Positions 50,695 through 60,043 of a DNA stretch of 64,000 nucleotides are shown in pieces (the stretch's first letter is position 1; every line of letters begins with the position of its first letter). Below the pieces are notes generated by a model, which saw only the letters and a program-made list of their open reading frames with translations, did no database searches and was not told the origin of the DNA. The translations under genes and the position numbers were made by a program. Source of the DNA: Lachnospiraceae bacterium (GTDB taxonomy: Bacteria > Bacillota > Clostridia > Lachnospirales > Lachnospiraceae); assembly GCA_015057425.1 (NCBI GenBank), contig SVEL01000002.1, positions 124,001-188,000 of the forward strand. The letters run 5' to 3'.

Positions 50695-50723
50695 TTTTAT
50701 CCGGAGATTATATTTCTTTAAAA

Positions 50724-51251
50724 CTACACTAACTCCTTAAATGTAATCTGACCATTTTCAATTATAATGTAGTTGTGTGCACTACCTTCCTTTGGAATGG
50801 ATACAGAACCCGGATTTACATATCTGTAAGTTCCAAAATCCACATCTGCCGGAATATGTGTATGTCCATGAAGAAGTATATCTCCGTTTTTCAGTTTTGG
50901 CAAATTGTCATTATTATATACATGTCCATGAGTTGCAAATATATTTAATCCATCTGCAACAATATATGCATAATCTGCCATCACCGGGAAATCAAGAACC
51001 ATCTGGTCTACTTCTGCTTCACAGTTACCTCTTACACAGAGAACCTTATCGCTTATTCCGTTTAACATCTCAATAACCTTCTTAGGCGCATAGTCTCTCG
51101 GCAAATCATTTCTTGGTCCGTGATATAATAAATCTCCAAGTAATACTAACCTGTCAGGATTTTCAATTTCCATAGCTCTTATAAGCTTATCACAATAATA
51201 AGCCGAACCATGAATATCCGAAGCTACCATTAATTTCATACTAATCTCCAT
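50724..51251 (-). CDS. yfcE: YfcE/MJ0936-type metallophosphoesterase
   Basis: ASDIHGSAYYCDKL, LLGDLLYHGPRNDL, GNCEAEVD, LLHGHTHIP. Confidence 0.9.
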   Translation of the reverse strand: MEISMKLMVASDIHGSAYYCDKLIRAMEIENPDRLVLLGDLLYHGPRNDLPRDYAPKKVIEMLNGISDKVLCVRGNCEAEVDQMVLDFPVMADYAYIVADGLNIFATHGHVYNNDNLPKLKNGDILLHGHTHIPADVDFGTYRYVNPGSVSIPKEGSAHNYIIIENGQITFKELV

Positions 51252-51287
51252 TTCAAAGTGTTTTTTAACACAATGTCATCACTACAC

Positions 51288-52277
51288 TTAATAAACCATA
51301 TATATGGCGATTGCAGATACAACTATCTGTATAATTGCAAATCTGAAAACTGCCTGTGTGTTTGACCAATCCTTAACTTTTCTCACATGGTCATGAAGTG
51401 GTGTTCTCGTATTTTTAAGAATACTAATCTTAAGAAATCTCTTTAAAAATACCTTAACAAGTCCAAGCCCGCCATCAAGTATAAGTACTATTGCAACAGG
51501 AATATATAAAAGAGGTCTTCCTGTCTTAAGTACTGCAATTGCTATAAAAAGTCCCATTGCTCTCGAGCCTGCATCACCCATCATAAGCATACTCGGTGTT
51601 GCATTAAACCACAGATAGCCCAGAATACACACTACAAAAATAACAGTAATAACATTAAAATCCTTACTCTGCTTAAGAACCATATTAATTACAAATATAG
51701 TCATAAGCGAAATAATCGTAAGTGTTCCTGACAATCCGTCCACACCGTCTGCACAGTTTGTTACATTGATAGATGCAAATACAAGAATTACCGTAAGTAT
51801 GGCAAATAACCACGTTGGCACCGTCACTGTCTGATTTGTAACAGATAATACTATTTCATTTGAATTGTAATTCAAAAATGTTATTGCCACAAATATAGCA
51901 ATTATAAGGTCAAAAATAGCCTTTTTATACTCGCCCCAAGGTGTCTTTGCACAATCATCTAAAAATCCTGTCATCATAGCTGCCGCAACAAGAATAATGT
52001 AAATTATAAGCTCATTATTTAATCTTGCAAATGCTACCGTTGACACAATAAATGCAATAACAAATATAAATCCTGCGCCTCTCGGCTTTCCTGCCGACTT
52101 AGCACCGTCATGGGCAAATTCTCTACCCTGATCTCTCGGCAGAAACTTTCCTGCTACAGCAAGAAGTATACATGTAAGCAAAAAGGCTACCATTGCACCA
52201 AAAAAAGTAATGTGTTTAGTTGATAAATCTGATATTAATAAATTAATCACTATGTCTCCATTCCGAAAACGTATCAT
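51288..52277 (-). CDS. MraY/WecA-type glycosyl-1-phosphate transferase
   Basis: GFLDDCAKTPWGEYKK, NCADGVDGLSGTL, MMGDAGSRAMGL, PLHDHVRK. Confidence 0.85.
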   Translation of the reverse strand: MIRFRNGDIVINLLISDLSTKHITFFGAMVAFLLTCILLAVAGKFLPRDQGREFAHDGAKSAGKPRGAGFIFVIAFIVSTVAFARLNNELIIYIILVAAAMMTGFLDDCAKTPWGEYKKAIFDLIIAIFVAITFLNYNSNEIVLSVTNQTVTVPTWLFAILTVILVFASINVTNCADGVDGLSGTLTIISLMTIFVINMVLKQSKDFNVITVIFVVCILGYLWFNATPSMLMMGDAGSRAMGLFIAIAVLKTGRPLLYIPVAIVLILDGGLGLVKVFLKRFLKISILKNTRTPLHDHVRKVKDWSNTQAVFRFAIIQIVVSAIAIYMVY

Positions 52278-52304
52278 ACATTTTCATACATAATCGTTCT
52301 AAAC

Positions 52305-54728
52305 TTATTTTACTACGATATTAATAATCTTACCTTTTACATAGATTTCTTTTACTACTGTTTTTCCATCAACTGCCGATTTAACCGAAGGCACTTCCTT
52401 TGCCTTTGCAATAGCATTTTCATTTGATTCATCTACTGAAAGTTCAACAGTTCCTTTTAACTTACCGTTAACCTGTACACCTATTGTAACAGTATCTTCC
52501 ACTAAAGCCGCTTCATCAAATACAGGCCATGGTTCATAAGCTATAGTATTGTCATGACCCAATATCTGCCATAATTCTTCACCTACATGTGGGCAAATAC
52601 ATGATAACATCTTTACAAAGCCTTCTGCATATTCTCTCGGACATTTGCCTGCTTTGTAAGCAGCATTCATGAAAATCATCATCTGGCTTATAGCTGTATT
52701 AAAGCCTAACTGTTCAAAGTCTGATGTAACCTTTTTAACTGTCTGATGATATACCTTAGTCAAAGTATCATCATTATCATTAATAATATTCTCTTCGTTT
52801 ACGAAAAATGTCCATACACGATTAATAAATTTTCTTGCTCCGTCTACACCGCTTGGATTCCATGGTTTTGATACCTCTAATGGTCCCATAAACATTTCAT
52901 AAAGTCTAAGTGTATCTGCACCGTAATCGCGAACAATATCACTTGGGTTTATTACAAACTCAGGGAAACGTTTACCCATCTTAATACCATTTTCTCCGAG
53001 AATCATTCCCTGATGAACAAGTTTCTTAAATGGTTCACTTACAGGTGAAAGACCTTTATCATATAAATAACGGTTCCAAATTCTTGAATAGATAAGATGT
53101 CCTACTGCATGTTCAGGTCCGCCTACGTAAAGGTCTACAGGCAACCAGTGCTTAAGCAATTCCTGATTTGCAAACTCTTTGTCATTATTCGGATCAATAT
53201 ATCTCATATAATACCAGCTTGAACCTGCACTACCAGGCATTGTAGATGTTTCTCTTACACCCTTAACGCCATCTTTATCATACTGCTTCCAATCTGTAGC
53301 ATTTTCAAGTGGTGCCTTACCGTTCTTTCCCTTGTAATCATCTAATTCAGGAAGAACAAGCGGTAACTCTTCGTCACTTAATACATGGATGCTTCCGTCT
53401 TCACAATGTACTACAGGAACCGGTTCACCCCAGTAACGCTGTCTTGCAAATATCCATTCACGGAAGTGATAATTTACTGTTTTACGTGCAACACCCTGTT
53501 TAACAAGCTTATCTGTAATTGCTTCTTTAGCTTCTTCTACTGTAAGACCTGTAAATTCTTCTGAATTTAAAAGTTTGCAGCCCTTACCAAGGTATTCTTT
53601 CTTTTCAAATGCCTTTTCACTTACATCTGCACCATCAATTACCTGAATCATAGGTATATTATGTGCTATCGCATATTCGAAGTCTCTCTGGTCATGTGAA
53701 GGTACTGCCATAACCGCACCTGTACCATAGCTTGCAAGAACGAAGTCACCGATAAAAAGCGGAACTTCCTTACCATTTACAGGATTAATTGCATAGATTC
53801 CCTTTAATATACATCCTGTCTTAGTCTTGTTAAGCTCAGTACGGTCCATATCGTTTTTCTTTAATGTTTCATCGATATATGCCTGAACTTCTTCTTTATT
53901 TTCAATTCTTGGCATTAAATCCTTTACAATCTGTCCGTCCGGAGCCAATACCATAAATGTAATACCGTAAATTGTTTCGATACATGTTGTGTAAATCGAG
54001 AATTTTCCACCACCGACAATGTCAAAATCAACTTCTACACCTTCAGACTTACCGATCCAGTTTCTCTGAATATCCTTTGTTGATTCCGGCCAATCGATTT
54101 CATTTAATCCGTCTAAAAGTTTTTCTGCAAAAGCAGGCTGGTCTATTACCCACTGTTTCATATTCTTTCTGATAACAGGGAAACCGCCTCTTTCAGACTT
54201 GCCGTCTATAACTTCATCATTTGACAATACTGTACCAAGCTCTTCACACCAGTTTACAGGCATATCAATGTACTTTGCATATCCGTCAAGGTAAAGCTGT
54301 TTGAAAATCCACTGTGTCCACTTATAAAAGCTTTCATCACTTGTAGCAATCATCTTTGACCAGTCATAATCAAAGCCTAACTCTCTTAACTGTTTTGAGA
54401 ATGTTTCAATATTATCCTGTGTAAATCCGTTTGGATGATTTCCTGTATTAACAGCGTACTGTTCTGCCGGCAAACCAAATGAATCATATCCCATCGGATG
54501 TAATACATTATATCCCTGCATACGTTTCATTCTTGACATAATGTCTGTAGCTGTGTATCCTTCCGGATGTCCTGCGTGTAAACCTACACCTGAAGGATAT
54601 GGGAACATATCAAGAGCATAGTATTTTGGCTTGCTAAAATCCCATACGTCTGTCTTGAATGTTTCATTTTCACTCCAATAATTCTGCCATTTTTTCTCAA
54701 TCTCGCTGTGATTGTATAACTTTTCCAT
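52305..54728 (-). CDS. leuS: leucyl-tRNA synthetase
   Basis: DMFPYPSGVGLHAGHPEGYTATDI (HIGH-like), KMGKRFPEFV (KMSKS-like), WYYMRYIDPNN. Confidence 0.96.
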   Translation of the reverse strand: MEKLYNHSEIEKKWQNYWSENETFKTDVWDFSKPKYYALDMFPYPSGVGLHAGHPEGYTATDIMSRMKRMQGYNVLHPMGYDSFGLPAEQYAVNTGNHPNGFTQDNIETFSKQLRELGFDYDWSKMIATSDESFYKWTQWIFKQLYLDGYAKYIDMPVNWCEELGTVLSNDEVIDGKSERGGFPVIRKNMKQWVIDQPAFAEKLLDGLNEIDWPESTKDIQRNWIGKSEGVEVDFDIVGGGKFSIYTTCIETIYGITFMVLAPDGQIVKDLMPRIENKEEVQAYIDETLKKNDMDRTELNKTKTGCILKGIYAINPVNGKEVPLFIGDFVLASYGTGAVMAVPSHDQRDFEYAIAHNIPMIQVIDGADVSEKAFEKKEYLGKGCKLLNSEEFTGLTVEEAKEAITDKLVKQGVARKTVNYHFREWIFARQRYWGEPVPVVHCEDGSIHVLSDEELPLVLPELDDYKGKNGKAPLENATDWKQYDKDGVKGVRETSTMPGSAGSSWYYMRYIDPNNDKEFANQELLKHWLPVDLYVGGPEHAVGHLIYSRIWNRYLYDKGLSPVSEPFKKLVHQGMILGENGIKMGKRFPEFVINPSDIVRDYGADTLRLYEMFMGPLEVSKPWNPSGVDGARKFINRVWTFFVNEENIINDNDDTLTKVYHQTVKKVTSDFEQLGFNTAISQMMIFMNAAYKAGKCPREYAEGFVKMLSCICPHVGEELWQILGHDNTIAYEPWPVFDEAALVEDTVTIGVQVNGKLKGTVELSVDESNENAIAKAKEVPSVKSAVDGKTVVKEIYVKGKIINIVVK

Positions 54729-54756
54729 CTTCTTCGTCCTTTCTATCTTTCTCCGC

Positions 54757-54973
54757 GAGGCTTTTAGTTTTTTCTATTTGCTATCTACTTTTTTATTTGT
54801 ATAATTTAACATATCCCTCTCGGCACGTTTGCACTATGTTACGCACGCAACGGACACATAACGTCCTGCTAACGCACGACGCAAGTGCCGGCGGCTCCAC
54901 AATGCCTCAAGTGATAATGTTAAATTATATAACCAAATACTCTATATAACAAATAGAAAAAACTAAAAGCCTC
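54757..54973. repeat. palindromic element: 24-bp perfect outer and 13-bp inner inverted repeats around a ~104-bp hairpin-rich core
   Basis: GAGGCTTTTAGTTTTTTCTATTTG (54757-54780) vs its reverse complement at 54950-54973; TATAATTTAACAT (54800-54812) vs 54917-54929; CGGCAC/GTGCCG in core. Confidence 0.85.
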
Positions 54974-55230
54974 CGTCTCTAAATTAGAGACGGAGGCCAA
55001 AACCTTCGCGGTACCACTCTGATTCATCCATATAATGAATATAATTGGATGCACTTAATATCTTTAACGGAACTACCCGCTTTCGACTACACATACCTGC
55101 AAAAATCCGGCAGGAACTTCACCGAAAGAACTCAAAGGCGAGTTGGGAGCTTTGGTTACTGTCTCGCACCTTACGACAGTTCTCTTGAAACCTAAGTACT
55201 CTTAATACTCCTTTTCACAGTCTTATTTAT
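54969..55230 (-). promoter_or_regulatory. T-box leader for leuS, CTC specifier candidate, with terminator
   Basis: minus strand AGAGTGGTACCGCG T-box motif; terminator GCCTCCGTCTCTAATTTAGAGACGGAGGC + T run; CCCAACTCGCC candidate specifier. Confidence 0.9.
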
Positions 55231-55342
55231 TTAGATAATTTCAACACATCTAATATAAACAGATTGCAAAGTTTTGTCAAGGGCAGTTGCAAAAGAATTT
55301 AGATTATCATTAATTCGTTTTTCCAAACATTTTATATAAAAT

Positions 55343-55507
55343 TTATATGTCACTTGTATATTTCTTTTCCAATCTGTCACAAACAGAATTAAAATCTTTA
55401 GTTTTTCCTTCTTTTATTTGTTCTATTCCCGCCAACACCATTTTTCTTATTTCTTCCTGTTCATTGGCTAAAACATTCAAACAATCTTCTCTTACAGATG
55501 TTTCCAT
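55343..55507 (-). CDS. 54-aa small protein METSVREDCLNVLANEQEEIRKMVLAGIEQIKEGKTKDFNSVCDRLEKKYTSDI
   Basis: translated by eye; absent from supplied track; AAGGGTGA RBS. Confidence 0.5.
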   Translation of the reverse strand: METSVREDCLNVLANEQEEIRKMVLAGIEQIKEGKTKDFNSVCDRLEKKYTSDI

Positions 55508-55676
55508 TATAATCACCCTTTCATTCTTTATCTAATATAGCCAGTACATTAAATTAATTATTTATATCCCGCAAAGTAAAGTGATTTTCCACTTATATTT
55601 ATTTTATAATACTTCATAAAAATAGTCAACACAAACTTTTTGTGACATTAGTTAATTTGTATCACAGTTATTATTT

Positions 55677-57320
55677 TTACTCAACATCTGTAAAAATCAT
55701 CTGGAACACGCCTTTTTTCTGTCTTTCGGATAATGGTTTTAAAACTCCCTGTTCCACAAGCTCATCTAAAACCATAATTCTGTTAATTTCTACCTGTGAA
55801 TATGCTTCTAACAATGCATGCATACGTTTTGGATAATATGGTTTCTGAATTTCTACCTTTTCATCACATTTTTTAATAATGTAGTCAAGAAGTCCTTCCG
55901 GTAGTTTAGGAAGCACTTTGTCGATTGCATTATTCCAAGCATAATCTTTATTATCTTCTTCCTTCTCTACCTTTACTTTAACTACGTTTAATTCATCATT
56001 ATGACCGCTATTATAAATCAAGCCTCTGTCGTACAATCTTGCATATTTTTCAACTACTGCTTCGTTTTTCGGAAGCTTTCCTGCAAGATAAAGATATAAA
56101 TTATCGTAGTCGCTGTCCAGATTGTCCTCCCAACCATTTTCTCTTGAATCAATATTGGTTGATATTGACCAGCTTTGAAGCAATCCTTTGCTTGAACTTC
56201 TTATCATATCTCCACATATGTAATAATGTGTTTCTCTTTCGTTGGCAAGACCCAGCTTTTCAACCTCTTCATTGTAAACATGTGCAAAAGCAATATATTC
56301 TCCGCCATCTTTTCTCTTAATCATATAATTCTCGCGCTTAAGATACTTTTTATCATTGGTGCCACACTGTAACTTACTTAACACATATGGCACAAGTGAC
56401 CATAAAAAGTAATTAAAATCATCTTCAGGTATGGAAATACCATACTTATAATCCTTAAATTTTTCTATCAGAAGAGGTATATACTCTTTGCTGACCTTAC
56501 GGGCAATCTCCTTATCAATTTCTCCGCATTTTTTCATTGCTTCTGCTGATATATCTGTAATAAATACATTTGAAATGTATTTATTACCCGGCATTTTCTC
56601 CAAAAAGCCCCATTCCTCAAGATATTCTACTTCATCTTCCACATATACCGGTGTAATTCCCATAGCCTCAGCTATTTCTTCCACAGTTTTCGGCTCGTAA
56701 TATGTGGTATAAACAATATTCTTTCTTAATCTGCTATTAAGAAAAACATTGGTATCTCCCATATATCCGTTAGTTCCGTCATGTCCCATTCTGCTAAAAT
56801 CAATTGGCTCTATTGATAAATTATGTGTTCTCATCTTTTTCATACCTTCCTTAATCAACTTCTTTGCATCTGAAAGATGCCATTTCACTGTACCTGAAGG
56901 AATTCCTAATTCTTCTGAAATCTGAGATATTTTCTTATTATCATAATAATGCATTATGATAATCTGTCTGTGAAGCTTACAAAGCCATGCCAATTCCTTT
57001 TTCAAAGCGTATAATTCTTCCTGTTTTACTATTTCATGTTCCACATTACAATCACCTTCAAGATCTATTTGATCAATATCAGCATTTTTGTGATTCACAC
57101 GCTCATTTACATACTTTGCATAGACATTAGATGCTATTTTGTACATATAACCTTCCCAGTTATAGATATTTTCCACACTGCGAAGAGTAATATATGCTTC
57201 ACATACAATTCTTGATGACAATTCCTCTGCTTCATCAATACTTGCTGTTTTTGCTAACGCAAATCCGAAATATTTTGTCCGGAATTTTTCAATCATTTCA
57301 TCTGCAAATTTCTTATCCAT
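55677..57320 (-). CDS. ECF-like sigma-70 family factor with long C-terminal extension (paralog C)
   Basis: GFALAKTASIDEAEELSSRIV; HRQIIIMHYYDNKKISQISEELGIPSGTVKWHLSDAKKL; extension EPKTVEEIAEAMGITPVYVEDEVEYL; TGGAGGAACAG RBS before MDKKFA. Confidence 0.85.
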   Translation of the reverse strand: MDKKFADEMIEKFRTKYFGFALAKTASIDEAEELSSRIVCEAYITLRSVENIYNWEGYMYKIASNVYAKYVNERVNHKNADIDQIDLEGDCNVEHEIVKQEELYALKKELAWLCKLHRQIIIMHYYDNKKISQISEELGIPSGTVKWHLSDAKKLIKEGMKKMRTHNLSIEPIDFSRMGHDGTNGYMGDTNVFLNSRLRKNIVYTTYYEPKTVEEIAEAMGITPVYVEDEVEYLEEWGFLEKMPGNKYISNVFITDISAEAMKKCGEIDKEIARKVSKEYIPLLIEKFKDYKYGISIPEDDFNYFLWSLVPYVLSKLQCGTNDKKYLKRENYMIKRKDGGEYIAFAHVYNEEVEKLGLANERETHYYICGDMIRSSSKGLLQSWSISTNIDSRENGWEDNLDSDYDNLYLYLAGKLPKNEAVVEKYARLYDRGLIYNSGHNDELNVVKVKVEKEEDNKDYAWNNAIDKVLPKLPEGLLDYIIKKCDEKVEIQKPYYPKRMHALLEAYSQVEINRIMVLDELVEQGVLKPLSERQKKGVFQMIFTDVE

Positions 57321-57353
57321 CTGTTCCTCCATTTTGAAAGCTTTCATATATAC

Positions 57354-57379
57354 AGTGGAAGTTTTTTTAAAAAGGTTGG
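57354..57379 (-). promoter_or_regulatory. candidate ECF promoter motif CCAAC-N18-ACT upstream of paralog C
   Basis: minus strand CCAACCTTTTTAAAAAAACTTCCACTGTATATATG. Confidence 0.6.
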
Positions 57380-57397
57380 AAATTTTATTACAAGAAA

Positions 57398-57545
57398 GAA
57401 TCTCGCTTGCGAGATTCTCCGCGCCCGAGCGGTATTGCGCAGCAATAAAATACCACTCCGCGAGGTGCGCATCCTCAGCGGAGCGCTTTTTATGTGATAG
57501 GAATTTCCTATCACATAAAAAAGTGTGATTATTAAAATCACACTT
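57398..57545. repeat. cluster of consecutive hairpins between hlyIII and sigma paralog C
   Basis: AGAATCTCGCTTGCGAGATTCT; TATGTGATAGGAATTTCCTATCACATA; AAAGTGTGATTATTAAAATCACACTTT; GC-rich middle. Confidence 0.8.
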
Positions 57546-57550
57546 TCTCA

Positions 57551-58495
57551 CTATAAAACATACAAATATATACTAAAGAACTGTAGTATACTTCCGCCAA
57601 GTACAAAGAAATGCCATACAGAATGGACATATTTCACTTTACTTCCGATACCGTAAACTATTGCACCAAGAGTATACACAACTCCGCCTGCTGCAACAAG
57701 TATAACACCATTCATCGGTACCGCCTGTATCAAGTCACCTATTTTAAATATAATAAGCCAGCCAAGTGCAATATATGCTATCATTGAAAACACTTTAAAT
57801 TTTTCAACATTTACAGCGTTAAGAACAATTCCAAGTATTGATATTCCCCATACAAGTCCAAATATAATCCATCCTGTTTTTTCATCCAATGAAACAAGAG
57901 TATACGGAGTATATGTTCCGGCTATCAATAAAAATATACAACAATGATCAAGCACTCTGAACACTCTCTTTGCCTTGTTAACTTTTAAACTGTGATAAAG
58001 CGTTGAGTTTAAATACATAATTATCATAGACGCTCCGTATATAACACTACTTACAACACCTACGGTACTTCCGTGTGATGCAGCCATTATAATACAAAGC
58101 ACAAGTGCCGTTACTCCGAACAAAACACCAAGTCCATGAGAAATAGAACTGATAAGTTCTTCACCTAATGAGTATTTAGGAATTGGAATTCTTGATGGTT
58201 TTACTGTTTTTTTTTTGGATTTTTTCTGTTTAGGAATTATTTCGTCAACTTTAGCCTTTAATACGCGAAGAACACTTTTGTACTCTTCCTCATCAACATA
58301 TCCATATTCCCTTTTAGCTTTCAAAAGCTTTTTCTGTCTTTTTGTTTCTACTTTATATGTTTTTTTATCAAACTTTTCTTCTGCTTTGACTGCCTTTTTA
58401 TTATATTTTTCTTCAATCTTCTGAGTCTGTTCCTCAAATCTTTCGCTTACCTCAATCTGTTCACCTGTAACCATAGCCTTTACTGCCTGTGCCAT
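57551..58495 (-). CDS. hemolysin III/PAQR family membrane protein with N-terminal coiled-coil extension
   Basis: GEELISSISHGLGVLFGVTALVL, YLNSTLYHSL, VLDHCCIFLLIAGTYTPYTL, VHSVWHFFVLGGSILQFFSIY. Confidence 0.88.
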   Translation of the reverse strand: MAQAVKAMVTGEQIEVSERFEEQTQKIEEKYNKKAVKAEEKFDKKTYKVETKRQKKLLKAKREYGYVDEEEYKSVLRVLKAKVDEIIPKQKKSKKKTVKPSRIPIPKYSLGEELISSISHGLGVLFGVTALVLCIIMAASHGSTVGVVSSVIYGASMIIMYLNSTLYHSLKVNKAKRVFRVLDHCCIFLLIAGTYTPYTLVSLDEKTGWIIFGLVWGISILGIVLNAVNVEKFKVFSMIAYIALGWLIIFKIGDLIQAVPMNGVILVAAGGVVYTLGAIVYGIGSKVKYVHSVWHFFVLGGSILQFFSIYLYVL

Positions 58496-58711
58496 ACAAT
58501 TCTCTCCCTTCTGAGCATATTATTTATTCTAACATTTCACTATGTAGTTTTCAATACTATGTTACAACGTGATAATGTTTTTGTCAATATAATTTATATA
58601 ATTATTCTATATAATTATAACCTGATAATCTTATAATTTACAAAACCCCAAGCATATTATTTTCAATATGCCTGAGGTTCTTATTAAAGCTATTACAAAA
58701 TACTATAATTT

Positions 58712-60043
58712 TTATATATACAACTTTTCAAACTCATCAAAATAATTTTCGAAGGTTTTTCTTGTACATGAAGGATTAAGTATTTTTATTCCTTCTGTTT
58801 TAAGACCTAAAAGTGTAAATGCCATAGCTACACGGTGGTCATCATATGTCTCTATGATTGCAGGCTCTGCTTTGCCCGGTATGATTTTAACGCCATCTTC
58901 TGTTTCTTCACAGAATATTCCTGCTTTGTTTAATTCATTTGCAATAGCTGCTACTCTGTCACATTCCTGTCCTCTTATGTGGGATATCCCGGTTATTACA
59001 GTAGGTGTCTTGGCATACGTTGCAACTGCGGCAAGGGTAAGAGCCTGGTCGGAAAAGTCATTCATATTAAGCTCTACACCATTATATTCACCATTTTTTG
59101 CACCTTCAAAAATTATTCCGTCATTATGTGGAATAATTTTTCCTCCCATTTTTTCAAGAAGCTTTACAAACTTAATGTCTCCCTGCATTACATCTTCATA
59201 TACGCCTTTTACCTGTACCGTAAAGCCGCATATCATAGCTGCCGCATAAAAATACGACGCCGCCGAAACATCCGGCTCAATATAATAAGAAAATTCATTT
59301 TCTGCGACCATAGTATGGCCACCGGCTCTGCTGATATTTTTAACTGTATATACCTTACCATCAAACTCACTGTCAATACCGAAATCTTTCATAACCTTTC
59401 GCGTAATTTCAATGTAAGAGCCTGTCTTTTTATCACTTGTAATTTCAATATGCACATCTTTTTGTAACATCCGGGCAGTCATAAGTATTGCACTTAAAAA
59501 CTGTGTACTTTTACTAATGTCAAGAGATATATCACAAGTCTTTGGTACTGACATCCCCTTTATCCTGATAGGAAGACAACCTTCTTCTTCAAGACATTCT
59601 ATATCGGCTCCCATATACTCAAGTACATCAAACAAAGGCTTCATCGGCCTTTTTTTCATCTGTTCTGAAGCTTCGATTACATACTCACCATCTGAAAAAC
59701 CAAGCATAGCTGTTAAAAATCTTGCCGCTGTACCTGCACTTCCTACATATATCTTTGCCTGTTTCTTAGGAACAATGCCATTTTCTCCTTTTATAACAGC
59801 TATTCTTTTTTCTTCATCAAGTTCCACTTCAAATCCAAGTTCTATAAGTGCTTTAGCAAAATATCTTGAATCATCGCTAAAAAGTGCCCCCTCAAGGACA
59901 CATTTTCTGTCAGAAAGAGCAGCCAGTAAAAGCGCTCTGTTAGTTATGCTCTTTGACCCCGGAGCAACTACCTTACGTATTACTGACTGCGTATCATCAC
60001 ATATATTTAGTTTTTTAACCTCATATACTTTCTGATTATTCAT
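58712..60043 (-). CDS. aroA: 3-phosphoshikimate 1-carboxyvinyltransferase
   Basis: PGSKSITNRALLLAALS, GSAGTAARFLTAML, YDDHRVAMAFTLLGL. Confidence 0.95.
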   Translation of the reverse strand: MNNQKVYEVKKLNICDDTQSVIRKVVAPGSKSITNRALLLAALSDRKCVLEGALFSDDSRYFAKALIELGFEVELDEEKRIAVIKGENGIVPKKQAKIYVGSAGTAARFLTAMLGFSDGEYVIEASEQMKKRPMKPLFDVLEYMGADIECLEEEGCLPIRIKGMSVPKTCDISLDISKSTQFLSAILMTARMLQKDVHIEITSDKKTGSYIEITRKVMKDFGIDSEFDGKVYTVKNISRAGGHTMVAENEFSYYIEPDVSAASYFYAAAMICGFTVQVKGVYEDVMQGDIKFVKLLEKMGGKIIPHNDGIIFEGAKNGEYNGVELNMNDFSDQALTLAAVATYAKTPTVITGISHIRGQECDRVAAIANELNKAGIFCEETEDGVKIIPGKAEPAIIETYDDHRVAMAFTLLGLKTEGIKILNPSCTRKTFENYFDEFEKLYI

